Assembly: GCF_000340215.1 (NCBI RefSeq)
Contig: NW_006921532.1
Span: 4,539,126 to 4,603,125 of the forward strand
Direction of reading: 5' to 3'
From: Pseudocercospora fijiensis CIRAD86
Lineage: Eukaryota > Ascomycota > Dothideomycetes > Mycosphaerellales > Mycosphaerellaceae
DNA: 64,000 nt
The notes under the pieces were generated by a model, which was not told where the DNA came from, did not search any database, and was given only the letters and a program-made list of their open reading frames with translations. The stretch's first letter is position 1. Each line of letters begins with the position of its first letter. Positions 45,251 through 55,126 of the stretch are shown piece after piece. Made by a program: the position numbers and the translations under genes.

Positions 45251-45536
45251 AAGTTTACTATTAGTTAAGAAGCCGTCTAAGTCGTATTCCGCTATAGTAT
45301 GCTATAGCAATAGCAATCCTATCTGCCTGCTAATTACAGTAAGGTCCAAGACCCCGGGCGCGTCTTAGCACCTCCGTTGCTTACTAAGCAATCGATCGAG
45401 AAACGCTACTAAATTGCCTACGCAACCTCTTATTAACTGTTAGTCTAGTTATTCACTTTCCGCCGCTAAAACGGCGCTATTCGCGGCTTCTTACATATGC
45501 TAAACGGCTAGAAACCTACTGCGCAAGGTGCCTAAT

Positions 45537-46607
45537 AAAGGCATCACCTCGATACTGTACATAGCGGGAACTTGAAGCTCAACGTTGCTTTAAAGTTTTG
45601 CATTGGCTTTCCTTGAAAAAGCTTTCGCAGTGCACTTACCCAAATTCACCTGGTCGCTTTCAGACGCGTTGCGCCGGCAACTTCATCAGGTTTTCTCACG
45701 TTGCAGCCCAAATATTCATACCCGCAATATTCATCTGGACACGAAACTTCCATAGCCTTCCAAACCTGGGAAGCAACCCTGGCGGCCGATCGCGAGAAAA
45801 GGTGGTCATGACTCTCATGCTCGTATACCGAATGGAAGGGATCCAGGCCCAGGCTGATTCTTTCCAACGGTCTAGGAGTACCGGGCCTTACTCGATAATG
45901 CCGGGCGGATCAGGCTGTAGTGTCCAAGCTGGCCTACAATAAGTTGCCTGGCCCGGCTGGAGGCGAAATGACTATTGTATTGTATCGCGCCGCGCAACTA
46001 ACCGCCGAGCCTACGAGGTCTTGGTTAATAACACGTAGTCATAACCCACGAGCGGCCGCTTCGTGACTCTTAGATTGCTTACGCCGCGATCTACTGCACA
46101 TTTTTTCAGCACACCTGGGCTCATGACTCCGATACCCCAATATCCAGGCCGGGGGAGCGTCGTAGTGGTTGTGGACCGCTTTGATGCGGCTTTCCTGGCC
46201 CATCAATTCCAATTGCCTCGTTCTTCGAACAACTTGTCGAGAATGGCCGTGTTCACAGCAACGTCAACGATGCGCACGCTCCCAGGCTGCCTGGATAGCT
46301 ATGGCTATATGCGGTCTGCGGATGAGGGAACAGCACGAGATCAAGACGGATTGTACCTTAGTCAACCCAATTCGCAATCTCTGTGCAGTGCACCGAAACA
46401 CCACGAAACCTCCAGAAAAGGCTCTCTCCTGGCGGGGAACAGAATTCATCAGCTCACGCAATTGAACAGACACGGGCTCGGGAGCAGGAGACATCGAAAA
46501 GTTTGCCAAGACATCCGGCAAAAGTGCGGCTTCGAAGTGACTGACCACGAACCTCATCTTGTGATTTACAGCTAGGCGCCACATCATCACATCCACGTCT
46601 CTCAACG
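45537..46607. other. Interval between transposon 2 and thioesterase; possible gene relic
   Basis: No intact gene. On the minus strand between about 46600 and 46000 one frame looks coding (MRFVVSHFEAALLPDVLANF; LELMGQESRIKAVHNHYDA) but is broken by a TGA near 46270. A possible 44-nt intron (GTACAA...CCGCAG) lies near 46310-46360. It may be a decayed gene next to the transposon. A plus-strand frame at 46063-46575 overlaps it and looks less like protein. Confidence 0.3.
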
Positions 46608-47087
46608 ATGGCAGATAAGCAGGCGCTCGCTGCTGTCGAAACCTTTCGTGCGCAGTATTTGGCGCACACCTCCGACGCCAACTTCGACAGGAAGATGTGG
46701 GAACACCTTGCTATAATCTCTGCCTCTGCCACCAAAGAAACGGTCTTCTTTACCATCAGCATCCCGACAGTGTACAGCAATCACCTTGGGATGGTCCACG
46801 GCGGCGCAATAGCGACATTGTTCGATGGTTTGACGAGCTCCGCCCTGGCTCTACTTGCTCCCGAACTTCTCTGGAGCGGCAGAGAAGTTTCGCGAGGTCT
46901 TCATTGCAAGTTTCTCAAACCAGTTCCAATTGATGAGTGTATCGATGCGTACATCTCGATTGTTCACGCAGATTCTCGAACCGCGACCATCCGCGGAGAG
47001 CTGCGGCGCGGGCGCGATCAGCTCTTGTTGGCTGAATGTACTCATGAGAAAGCCAATCTGGCTTCAAGTCTTCGGAGTAGACTTTGA
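46608..47087 (+). CDS. Hotdog-fold acyl-CoA thioesterase (PaaI/ACOT13-like)
   Basis: 159 residues, one exon, starting MADKQALAAVETFRAQY. The 4HBT hotdog signature is clear: NHLGMVHGGAIATLFDGLTS, with the HGG motif before the central helix. It is followed by the strand SRGLHCKFLKPVPIDECIDA and a C-terminal strand pair (TATIRGELRRGRDQLLLAEC). Such proteins hydrolyse acyl-CoA or aryl-CoA thioesters as tetramers. The substrate is not predictable. No targeting signal is evident. Confidence 0.9.
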   Translation: MADKQALAAVETFRAQYLAHTSDANFDRKMWEHLAIISASATKETVFFTISIPTVYSNHLGMVHGGAIATLFDGLTSSALALLAPELLWSGREVSRGLHCKFLKPVPIDECIDAYISIVHADSRTATIRGELRRGRDQLLLAECTHEKANLASSLRSRL

Positions 47088-47926
47088 GTGTTTCTGGTAT
47101 TGCATCAAACACCAAAATCTGCGCCTCGCATGTGCTAATTTTCTCTAGCGACTTCCTGCGCGGAAGGAATACTGGCAGGTCCAGACCCTCTCTTTTCAAA
47201 TCGACTTCCTGCACACCCAGGCAGTATGGGACTTTGGGATGAAGCTGGAAATTGAGTTCAGCATCCAGAGATAAGCGAAGCATTGCCTCCCTCTACGCCT
47301 TCCACTCACTATTCCGTTCGCGATATCCAGACCCCCATATTGATCAATCGCCTTGCATTATGCACCCATTTCCGTTTCTCCGCAAGCGCAGAAGTGCCCT
47401 TCAAAATGGTATGTATCTCGTCAAAATAGATTTCGGGTGCTGCATTGAATGTAGGTGTGCTTGACCCTCGAATCTCCATGCTTTCAATTCCCCGACTGGC
47501 TTCAAAGTGACAAAGACAGCCGCGACACTATCTGCCGCCCGCATGTGCCAATTGCAGGGGCAAGCGAGCTATAAGGAATGTACTTGCTGCTTCCGTGCAA
47601 AGCCCATCAGCATTCTTTGGATATCTCCATTTTCTAGCACGGGACGCAAGCACGTCATGCCGAAAAAAACCAGAGACCCGAGTTGATGAACCCAAGTGTC
47701 TAATCCAAGATTGTCGAACGTTATACAAGCATGAAGGTACAGATATGAAGTTACAGCCAGTGACATTGATGTACGTACATGCATGCCACTGAGCAATGGC
47801 CTTTGTCTTGCATCATGACCCGATGCGGAAAATCGAAGAGAGAAAGCTCATGCCTTTGTTCGCAAATACATTGTATTTACGTTCAATTCTATGGAAATGG
47901 CTTCTGGATCAAGACTGCAATGCAAA
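47088..47926. other. Intergenic region upstream of PAN-like gene
   Basis: No supported gene. The 5' end of the next gene, including a possible signal-peptide exon, may lie in the right part of this interval. Confidence 0.4.
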
Positions 47927-49698
47927 ATGTTGGTTCCGGATCTTACTGGAGCCGCCAAAGCCATCGAGCAATCTTTCGCTGATACGACTGCCGTTAACAC
48001 TGAAGCCACGAAGACGGCTGTATACACTGCAAGAAGCATACTTAGGAGCCAGCATGGCCACAGTAAGGCTAGTGCGTTATTGATAGCTGCAAACGCTGCC
48101 CAGCAGAGTCGTTCACACCCGTCGGAGGAAGTTCATGACATCGGGAAGAGACAAGGCTCGAGTTCCACAAGACCATCCTCAGGAACACCTACATCTTCGA
48201 GAGGCGGAATCACGAGTCAGGCACAGACATCAAGCACATCACGTACCCAGACACAGAACAGCTCTCGACCCACATCTATCAGCGCATCGCGGAGCTTGAC
48301 AGGAGCGACGAGCACTACTGCAACATCCTTGGAAGGACCAGCGTCGACTGCGACAGGCTCTCTCGCGACCCCGGCTCCCAGCTGTCCTGCAGCAGGCCTG
48401 AGCAACTTCACTGATGATGCTGGTGTCGTCTACCTGATCAAATGCTCGACTACAAATAGCGGAAGCGCCTTCGAAACTGTGGGCGTTACAAGCGGTGGCT
48501 ACGGACAGTGCTTCGCATCCTGCTCCTATAAGTCCGATTGCGTCGGTAAGTCCGACAGAATCCAAGGCTTCTATCGAGTTCGAAACGCTTACTGACATCG
48601 CATCGTCTGCGATCTATAGGGTTCTCGTTTGTCGGCAACGACTCTGGGTTGTGTTACCTTAGAAATGCACAGTCGACACAATTTGACAGCACAGCATTGG
48701 TTACCACCTATGTCACTGCCTATAAATTAGATCCTGATGCCGTGGCATCGCCTTCCGCCAGCTCATCAGACTCTTCATCGGGCTCCAAGAAGTCTAATGC
48801 TGGTCCTATAGCGGGTGGAGTTGTTGGTGGTGTAGCGGTACTTGCTTTACTCCTAGTTGTAATAGCATTCTTCGCACGGCGTAAGAGAAGACAAATCGAG
48901 GAGAGACGGGCAAAAGAATCGGGCGCACCTATAACTTCTCAAGAACGATATTACGACGATTTTCACAAGACTGGCGAGGGGCACCACCGTTCAGGCAGCA
49001 CGGCGAATGATGTACATTCATCTCATGGAGGTTCGTACAACACCTTTCAGCATACCAGACAGCGAAGCATCTATCGCGACGAGGACCAAGAGTGGCTCTG
49101 ACAGGTATGTGTAGTCATTCCTTTGCGGAACTTTGCTCCGGCTGGAAGTGCTGATCATTCCAGCGAACTGGAAGCCGAGAAGGTCGCGGGTCCAACAGGC
49201 AAGCCTGTTGTGCCCTCACCGGGCGTGCGAGCCGAAGGCCTAGGACTACCAGCCGCCGTACTGAGACCCCCTCAACTTTTGGATAGCACTCCTGTTGGTT
49301 ATCGATCGTCAAGTCCGAAGAGTGCTTCAAGGACGAGCATTTTCCGTGAGAATATCTCAGAGATGGAAGATACAGTAAGCCTGCAACGAGCCTTCGCCCA
49401 AGATGCGCCTCACTGACCAATGCAGTCCTCCACCCACAGGCTTGGCGGTAACCTTCATAGCACTGATTCGCCGGTGCTTGGAAGAGGTGAACACTCCCAG
49501 TCCAACTTTCCAAAGCAGGGTCGGTCTATCGAGACCGAAAAAAATGACGTGTCCTCGATGAAGTCTATCATATCGATGCCAAAGACGCCACCAACAGCCA
49601 GAACTGCTCCATCAGTAGTCAGCCCAGATATGAGCGGAGAGCCACGGGACGGAAGCTTCATGATCAGCCCCTTGCGTTCTGCATCCTCGAAGCATTAA
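47927..49698 (+). CDS. PAN/Apple-like cell-surface protein with TM; probable frameshift
   Basis: Exons: about 47927-48545, 48620-49104, 49164-49374 and 49426-49698. Introns are 74, 59 and 51 nt with good donors (GTAAGT, GTATGT, GTAAGC) and branch sites. Order: Ser/Thr-rich stalk; a Cys-rich PAN/Apple-like module (SCPAAGLSNFTDDAGVVYLI ... QCFASCSYKSDCVG|FSFVGNDSGLCYL); a short Ser-rich stretch; one TM helix (GGVVGGVAVLALLLVVIAFF) with RRKRRQ stop-transfer; and a cytosolic tail. This resembles fungal wall-sensor-like receptors. Exon 2 meets TGA at 49099 in DEDQEWL. Removing one base there continues as DSELEAEKVAGP into exon 3, so a 1-nt insertion is likely. No signal peptide is seen, so the true 5' end is uncertain. 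Confidence 0.65.
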
Positions 49699-49771
49699 TG
49701 CAGAGTGGCCTACAAGCATCCCAAGAAGAGGTATAGTGCTCTTAGCTAGTTTGTTCGCAGACTGTATTTAC

Positions 49772-50770
49772 TCAGTGAAACCTCTGGTCGCTGCCTCTTG
49801 GTGGATAGTACGTTCCGCCGAACTCAAGACTTGCGCCGTGAAACACATCCTGCTGGACCAGCTTCCAGTCGCTGAACCAGCCGCCTTCGAAAATTTTCAC
49901 TTCAATGGTCGCCTGGAAACTCTGTCCCAAATAGTTTTCCCTGTGGCCTTCCACGAAGGGTGAACTTAGGGAAAAGTAAGTACCCTTCGGAGCTTGCGCC
50001 GAGACAACCAACTTCTGGCGAAAGCTCTGTATCTGTAGCGAAAATTTGCCGGAGTCCCAGTCGGTTTCATATGCCATGAATGGACTAAGACCGGCCAGTC
50101 GCAGCGAGAAGGGAGGGCGGAAGTCGATACTCATATCTCCGCTGCGGTATCCCAGCAGGAATGCCTCCATGCCAAGAATTTGACCTCCGGCACAGCAGAA
50201 ACTCTTCTCGCCGTCCCGAGCCTGTAGCCACATATGCGCTGATGGAAACGACCTGGCCCAATTCTTCTCGTCGTGCACAGTCGCTTGCCCTTGTGAGTCT
50301 TCAATAGACAGATCATAATGAGGAATGCTTAGATTGAAGTCGCATTGAGAGCTCAAGGACTGAACATGCCAATGCAATGGTAAAGGCAAATGCACGAAGA
50401 GACCTTCTGGTGTGCTCGTGGTCTCTGACCAGGGCGTGCGAGTCGTCGATCTCGCTTTCAAGCTGAATTCTGGATGCTGTAGGTTGTATTCGGTGATGTT
50501 GTCATTGCGCCAGTCGATAAAGCCAATGCCAGGCACATTGACTCGAAAGCCCTGGCTGGTCGAGACCATTTGCAAGCTTTCTGGCCAGACTTCCCTCTGA
50601 AAGGGCGGTGTCGAGTTGGCTGGTACGTAGGTGAAAGAAAGCATATTGGGCTTTTGTTTGGCATGCCTGATTTTAGAGCAGATGACTGCAAGATGAGCGC
50701 CGGATGGGAGATCAAACTTGCTGTAATACCCTTCAAATGCAGACGAATCGTGCGGCCTGTGATGCTCCAT
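49772..50770 (-). CDS. Tocopherol-cyclase-like protein
   Basis: 332 residues, single exon, start ATG at 50770. The N-terminus HDSSAFEGYYSKFDLPSGAH has the FEGYYxKF pattern of the tocopherol cyclase/CrtC-like two-lipocalin fold. A matching internal block is EKNWARSFPSAHMWLQARDG, followed by SFCCAGGQILG and a C-terminal strand region (GGWFSDWKLVQQDVFHGASL). In plants the family cyclises tocopherol precursors; in fungi the role is unknown. The substrate and even enzymatic activity are not established. Its 3' end lies only 73 bp from that of the PAN-like gene. Confidence 0.6.
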   Translation of the reverse strand: MEHHRPHDSSAFEGYYSKFDLPSGAHLAVICSKIRHAKQKPNMLSFTYVPANSTPPFQREVWPESLQMVSTSQGFRVNVPGIGFIDWRNDNITEYNLQHPEFSLKARSTTRTPWSETTSTPEGLFVHLPLPLHWHVQSLSSQCDFNLSIPHYDLSIEDSQGQATVHDEKNWARSFPSAHMWLQARDGEKSFCCAGGQILGMEAFLLGYRSGDMSIDFRPPFSLRLAGLSPFMAYETDWDSGKFSLQIQSFRQKLVVSAQAPKGTYFSLSSPFVEGHRENYLGQSFQATIEVKIFEGGWFSDWKLVQQDVFHGASLEFGGTYYPPRGSDQRFH

Positions 50771-51291
50771 GTTGGCTGGAGGTGACCTCGGCCAAATGCT
50801 CGAGAGGGATGGGGGTAAAGTGGCGAGTCTCCATCTTGTGCTTGTTGATTATTATTGTGCGTCGTGATGAAGCAATCGAACGCGTCGTGTCCCGAGTCGT
50901 CACTGCTTTCCAAGGTTCGATGGTCAACCAAACAGCAAGCGCGCGCGCGGACGCACACCCCTGACCGGGCAGCGTGAGGAACGAGCGATTGGCCAGGTAA
51001 GCGAGTGGCCGGTGCACTGAGCCTCCCCTCCTCGAAACACCGTCTCCGTCTCCGCCTCGTCTTCGTCTTCCCACGCACCTCAGCCTGCCTTTAATTCCCG
51101 TCGTCAATGCTCACAAAGGGTGGGAAAGCTGCAACAGGATATCTCTGCAGCAATGTTCTGAACCCCATCGGCTTCAAATGTACTGGTCCAACCTCTTAAG
51201 GAACAGTGCACATAGTCAGTAGACAGAGACAGGTTGACATGAATAGTATACACAGAAGATCCCCTGGCTTGATGATTTCTTTGGCCTCGCA
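50771..51291. other. Intergenic region with promoter of tocopherol-cyclase-like gene
   Basis: 521 bp between two minus-strand genes. It has GCGCGCGCGGACGC near 50940, but no gene or motif I can name. Confidence 0.4.
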
Positions 51292-51574
51292 CTACTTCTT
51301 CTCTGGTTCTCCTTTCTGCGCTTTATTCTTGTTGTCTCCGGTATCTTTATAGTCGCCGCCCTGAGCCTCATATCGGCGGGCCATCTCTCCTGCTTTCCAA
51401 GCAGACCATTGTCCCTTACCACCACCTTCAGAGCCAGAGTCAGCCATGGTGTTTGAGTTTCCTAAAGAAACCGAGCTCCTTGCCGGCATACACACCTTTC
51501 TCTTCGCCCTTGACTTCCTCCTTGACTTTCTCTCTCAATTCTGGGTCAGTGGGTTCGCCTTTGCTTGAACCCAT
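51292..51574 (-). CDS. Small conserved fungal protein (GGGKGQWSAWKA family)
   Basis: Two exons on minus, 51496-51574 and 51292-51425, 70 residues. The 70-nt intron (GTGTGT...CTGAAG) has a CTGAC branch site 18 nt before the acceptor. Exon 1 encodes MGSSKGEPTDPELREKVKEE, and the junction gives EEKGGGKGQWSAWKAGEMAR then YEAQGGDYKD. Small proteins with PTDPELR, GKGQWSAWKA and GGDY motifs are common in Pezizomycotina; their function is unknown to me. Highly charged, no membrane segment. An internal ATG at 51447 could give a false 51-residue model. Confidence 0.8.
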
Positions 51575-52006
51575 TTTTGATCTGGTGGACGATGGAGTTT
51601 TTTTTTGGAGAGAGTTGTTGGAGTTTCTTGCTTCGACGCTGTAATTTGCCAGTCATATAACAACAACGTGGGTGTAGGCTTCATTGAATATAGTGTCTTG
51701 CTTGTTTGACGATATCATCAGAACTACGTATGTTGTCTGCTCAATGAAGTCATGATGTCACTTCCTGATCGTGGACTGTCGAGCGTCGCTACCGGACAAA
51801 GAGCTCCAGGCGGCCTGATGCAGGTACCGCACTCTATCTGTGAAGTGAGATCTGATCGGGAAGCACAGCGAAACGGGGCCAAGTGGGACCGCTTTCGTGA
51901 ACTGTGACTATTCCCGTTCGTTCAAGGAATTTCTCATGATTCATCCAGTAATTCATCTACAATCCTGTAACGTTCAGTGCACTGTAGCTGTATACTCATC
52001 TCTGCG
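51575..52006. other. Intergenic region between two minus-strand genes
   Basis: Presumed promoter of the 70-residue protein and 3' flank of the Fpg gene. Nothing specific. Confidence 0.4.
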
Positions 52007-53405
52007 TCATGATTTGCCCTTGCTCCTCGAAGACCTCCTTGAGTTGCCCTCGTCTTTCAATGCGGATTTGATCTTCTTGTCCTTTGTCGACTTGGGTTTA
52101 GGTGTTTCTTCTGGCCCATCTTCAAGACGCTGCTCTTGTTTCAATTCTTTATCCAGCTCAGTCTTGACTTTTTTCTGCCTGCCACCTATCTTTGCCTTGT
52201 ACTCAATATTTTCGTTGACTCTGGACTTCTCGACTTTTTGCTTTCTTCCGCCCCTTCCTTTCTTAGCTGGGATGACCTTCTCTGATTCATGCTCAACCTC
52301 GTCCTCGTCATCATCCTCTTTCCTGCTCTTCCGCTTCTTGCTCGACGCAGGTTTCTTGCTCTCATCTCCATTGATGTCTCCTGCTACTGCAGCGGTCTTC
52401 TTCTGCACCGCTGGCACGATCGCGGATGTCCTTCCTCCTACCGTCAAATGTTCGATCTTGTTGCCGTTGGGAAGGACATTCTTCTCCTTCTTGCCTTTGT
52501 CCCATCTGTATTTCATCAACCAGTCTTCCGGGAACTTGGAGCTATCAGCGAGTAATTCACATGCTGTCGTGCACACGCCTATGAGAGAATCGTGGATGCG
52601 GTTTATCTGATCCTCATCGAACGTGTTACAGTATTGCTCAGGATGTATTCTAGCTTGATAGAGAATCTCATCAGCAACCCAGTTGCCGACTCCAGAAATG
52701 TTGGCCTGGTCCAGCAGAAGTGCTTTGATGGGCACTTTCTTTCGATTTAGCAGTTCACTCAACCAATCGACGGTAAGCGTGTCTTTGTCGATGACCGGAT
52801 CTGGACCGTTCTCCTTCAACGGAGACTCTCTCCTGATTTTGTCCGCTTCGCAGTCAATCAATCGTATCCTGCCGAGCCGTCTTGCATCGACGAATGCAAC
52901 TTCTACTGGTTCTCTCCCTCCCTCCTTGTCGCATTTGATAAGCCACTTTGTCCACTTCTCGTTCGGAGGCCATTGCTCAGGCTCTTTATCTTCTTCGACC
53001 GCTTGTTTATAATAGAAAGTTTCCTCTGTCGAGAATTTGATCCATCCAGTCATTCCAAGGTGCATGACGGAATGCGGCGGCGAGTCGAAGGTCAAGTAGA
53101 AATACTTGCCCTGCTGTCCGGCGCCCAACACCTTCTTTCCTTCGACGGCCTTGCTGAATGCATCTGCACTGCAACCAACTTTGCCGTAAACAATGTCATC
53201 GTTGAAAGCCTTGCCTAGAAAGCAATGAATTGAAGGTCAGCAGATGTCGGAGGCATCTACCAGCATCCGCCACTTACATGATTTGACCGTGCGTCCAACG
53301 AGATGTTTTCGCAGGTAATGGACGATTCGTGCAACTTCGCCAATCTACCAGCGTCAGCGCTCGCGCCGGTTCACTTGATCTCTCCTCAAGGCATACCTCC
53401 GGCAT
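52007..53405 (-). CDS. Formamidopyrimidine-DNA glycosylase (Fpg/MutM-like)
   Basis: Base-excision-repair glycosylase/AP lyase for oxidised purines. Minus-strand exons 53397-53405 (9 nt), 53278-53344 and 52007-53214; 427 residues; introns 52 and 63 nt. Exon 1 encodes only MPE, which carries the catalytic Pro (after Met removal) and the adjacent Glu. It joins to IGEVARIVHYLRKHLVGR. Further landmarks: the GQQGKYFYL strand (conserved Lys), HLGMTGWIKF, and helix-two-turn-helix DQANISGVGNWVADEILYQA then RIHPEQY. No CxxC zinc finger follows, as in plant and fungal 'zincless' Fpg proteins. The C-terminal third is a Lys/Glu-rich disordered tail, probably nuclear. Confidence 0.93.
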
Positions 53406-53888
53406 TATGTCGATGCTGATTCTGGGAAGATGTGTACCGTGCAGATTACATGTATGTTCCAAGATATCTGCGGAGCGCAGTGAGTGATGGGCTGTGCAGC
53501 TGGGACATGTAGATGCATGTTACTCGTGCCGCCGAACAGAAGCTTGACGCGTGCACTGTCGTTGACGCGATCGCGACCGTCCCGGAGCCTTGTCGCGGAC
53601 CTTGATGTCTAATCTCCTGATGAGCTCCATGGCATCCACCTTCGACACATCAATGTCGGTCCTATAATAAAGAGACATCCTGTGCGCAAAATGATATTCG
53701 TGGTTCTCTCCTCGCGCTGTTCTGGAACACATTTGCTAGACTGGCCGGCACATGAGGCCGAATTGGCCGCTGACGGCGAAGAAAGTGGGCGATAAGCCTT
53801 CAAAAATGGCTCGAACGACGTCCTTGTTGTCCTTCGTCGAGACATACGCCTTGGTCTTCTCCATTCAGTGGCTGAGCTGCGCGGTATC
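53406..53888. promoter_or_regulatory. Divergent intergenic region, Fpg / ureohydrolase
   Basis: 483 bp between the two start codons. No gene is supported. It probably contains both promoters. Confidence 0.4.
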
Positions 53889-55126
53889 ATGAGGTTGCTG
53901 CCATCCGCCGCGTGTATCGGCCTGGCATTCGCGCACACTGGCCATGATCATCAGCGAGAAGAGCAGCAATCATTTGTAGGTTGGACCAAGGACGATCTTG
54001 ATGCCAAATGGGGCACAGACTGGGGCTACACTGGAATCTCAACATTCGCACATCTTCCTTATATTCGATGTCTACAGCATCCGGAGGAAGAGTATGACAT
54101 CGCTATCCTGGGCCTCCCATTTGACACTGCTGTAACGTACAGACCCGGCGCACGGTTTGGACCGCGAGCGATCAGAGCAGCAGCAGCTCGACAGACTACG
54201 TTTCGTGGATTTAATCCCAGAGCTGGCCTCAATCCGTATCAATCATGGGCGAAGGTCATCGATTGCGGTGATGTAAGTCCTCCACTGCTCGAATTTCGTC
54301 CAACTGAGGGACTAATGTAATTTTCTAGGTACCGGTCACCCCTTTCGATAATGCCCTGGCATTGAGGCAGATGAGTGAGGCTTACACCAATCTCGCGTAC
54401 AGCAAGGCGCCCAAGAGCAATGCTGAGTCTCCGATCAAGTATCGGAATACTCCAAAACTGATTGCGCTTGGTGGTGATCATTCCATTGCTCTACCTACGC
54501 TACGAGCACTCAACAAGATATATGGCAACGTAGCAGTGGTTCATTTCGATGCTCATCTGGATACCTGGCATCCAGCAAAGTATCCATCAGCGTGGTTCGA
54601 CAAGGACGACGCAACACAGCAATCGTTCTTCACACACGGCACTATGTTCTGGTTGGCTCACAATGAATCACTTATCATGGAAGGCAAGTCTGTTCATGCT
54701 GGACTTCGAACTCGCTTGACGAACATCGAAGATAACGAAGAGGACGATGCTCAAGGGTGGAGTCGGATCGCATGCGATGACATTGACGAGATTGGAATTG
54801 CAGGAGTCGCGAAGAAGATTGTCTCACATGTTGGGACAGAGACTCCGGTCTATCTATCTATCGACATCGATGTAATTGATCCTGGGCTTGCTCCGGGAAC
54901 TGGTACACCGGAGCCAGGAGGATGGACAACACGAGAATTGATTCAGGTGCTGAGGAGGATCGAGAGCCTCAATGTAGTAGGAGCAGATGTTGTGGAGGTG
55001 TCCCCTGCTTATGATGGAACTGGGGAGGTGACGGCTCTAGCTGCAGCACAGATTGCCTTTGAGGTGCTGACCAGCATGGTCAAGCGTGGACTGCCAGCTG
55101 CAGAGGAGGGCCACAGCGAGCTGTAG
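53889..55126 (+). CDS. Secreted agmatinase/ureohydrolase-family enzyme
   Basis: Hydrolyses a guanidino compound (agmatine or guanidinobutyrate type) to urea. Two exons, 53889-54272 and 54329-55126; 393 residues; intron 56 nt. The ATG at 53889 starts [20 protein letters not shown], a plausible signal peptide. Manganese-binding motifs are complete: [19 protein letters not shown] and [20 protein letters not shown]. The N-terminal block [20 protein letters not shown] is typical of agmatinases rather than arginases. Secretion is inferred from the N-terminus. Extracellular or vacuolar nitrogen scavenging would fit; the substrate is not settled. Confidence 0.9.

Larger units (their letters stand above)
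41284..45533. mobile_element. RIP-mutated PIF/Harbinger-like transposon 2
   Basis: A 4,250-bp element bounded by perfect 22-bp inverted repeats: AGGCACCTTGCGCAGTAGG... at 41284-41305, and its complement at 45512-45533. Direct AAT flanks (41281-41283 and 45534-45536) may be a 3-bp target duplication. That suits PIF/Harbinger elements, although their usual target is TWA. The interior is TpA-rich and full of TAG/TAA codons. It holds two convergent frames: ORF A (+, to 43366) and a DDE transposase (-, about 45250-43860). Between them, at the element's midpoint, lies a telomere-type repeat. Three copies of a GTTACCCGT motif, two direct and one inverted, lie inside the left end (41380-41450). Confidence 0.85.

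Noticed and set aside
29417..45533. The two AT-rich blocks taken as centromere, mating-type or Starship-type captain regions
   Set aside because: Each block is fully explained by a single element bounded by inverted repeats. No tyrosine-recombinase captain, mating-type gene or large cargo is present.
46063..46575. 170-codon plus-strand frame upstream of the thioesterase
   Set aside because: It opens with an unremarkable low-similarity sequence and overlaps a more protein-like minus-strand relic; not enough to call a gene.
47848..48039. Minus-strand frame beginning MLLAVYTAVFVASVLTAVVSA, like a signal peptide of a 63-residue secreted protein
   Set aside because: It is antisense to the Ala/Thr-rich part of the PAN-like gene; the reverse complement of such codons often makes hydrophobic runs. 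No second exon or Cys pattern supports it.
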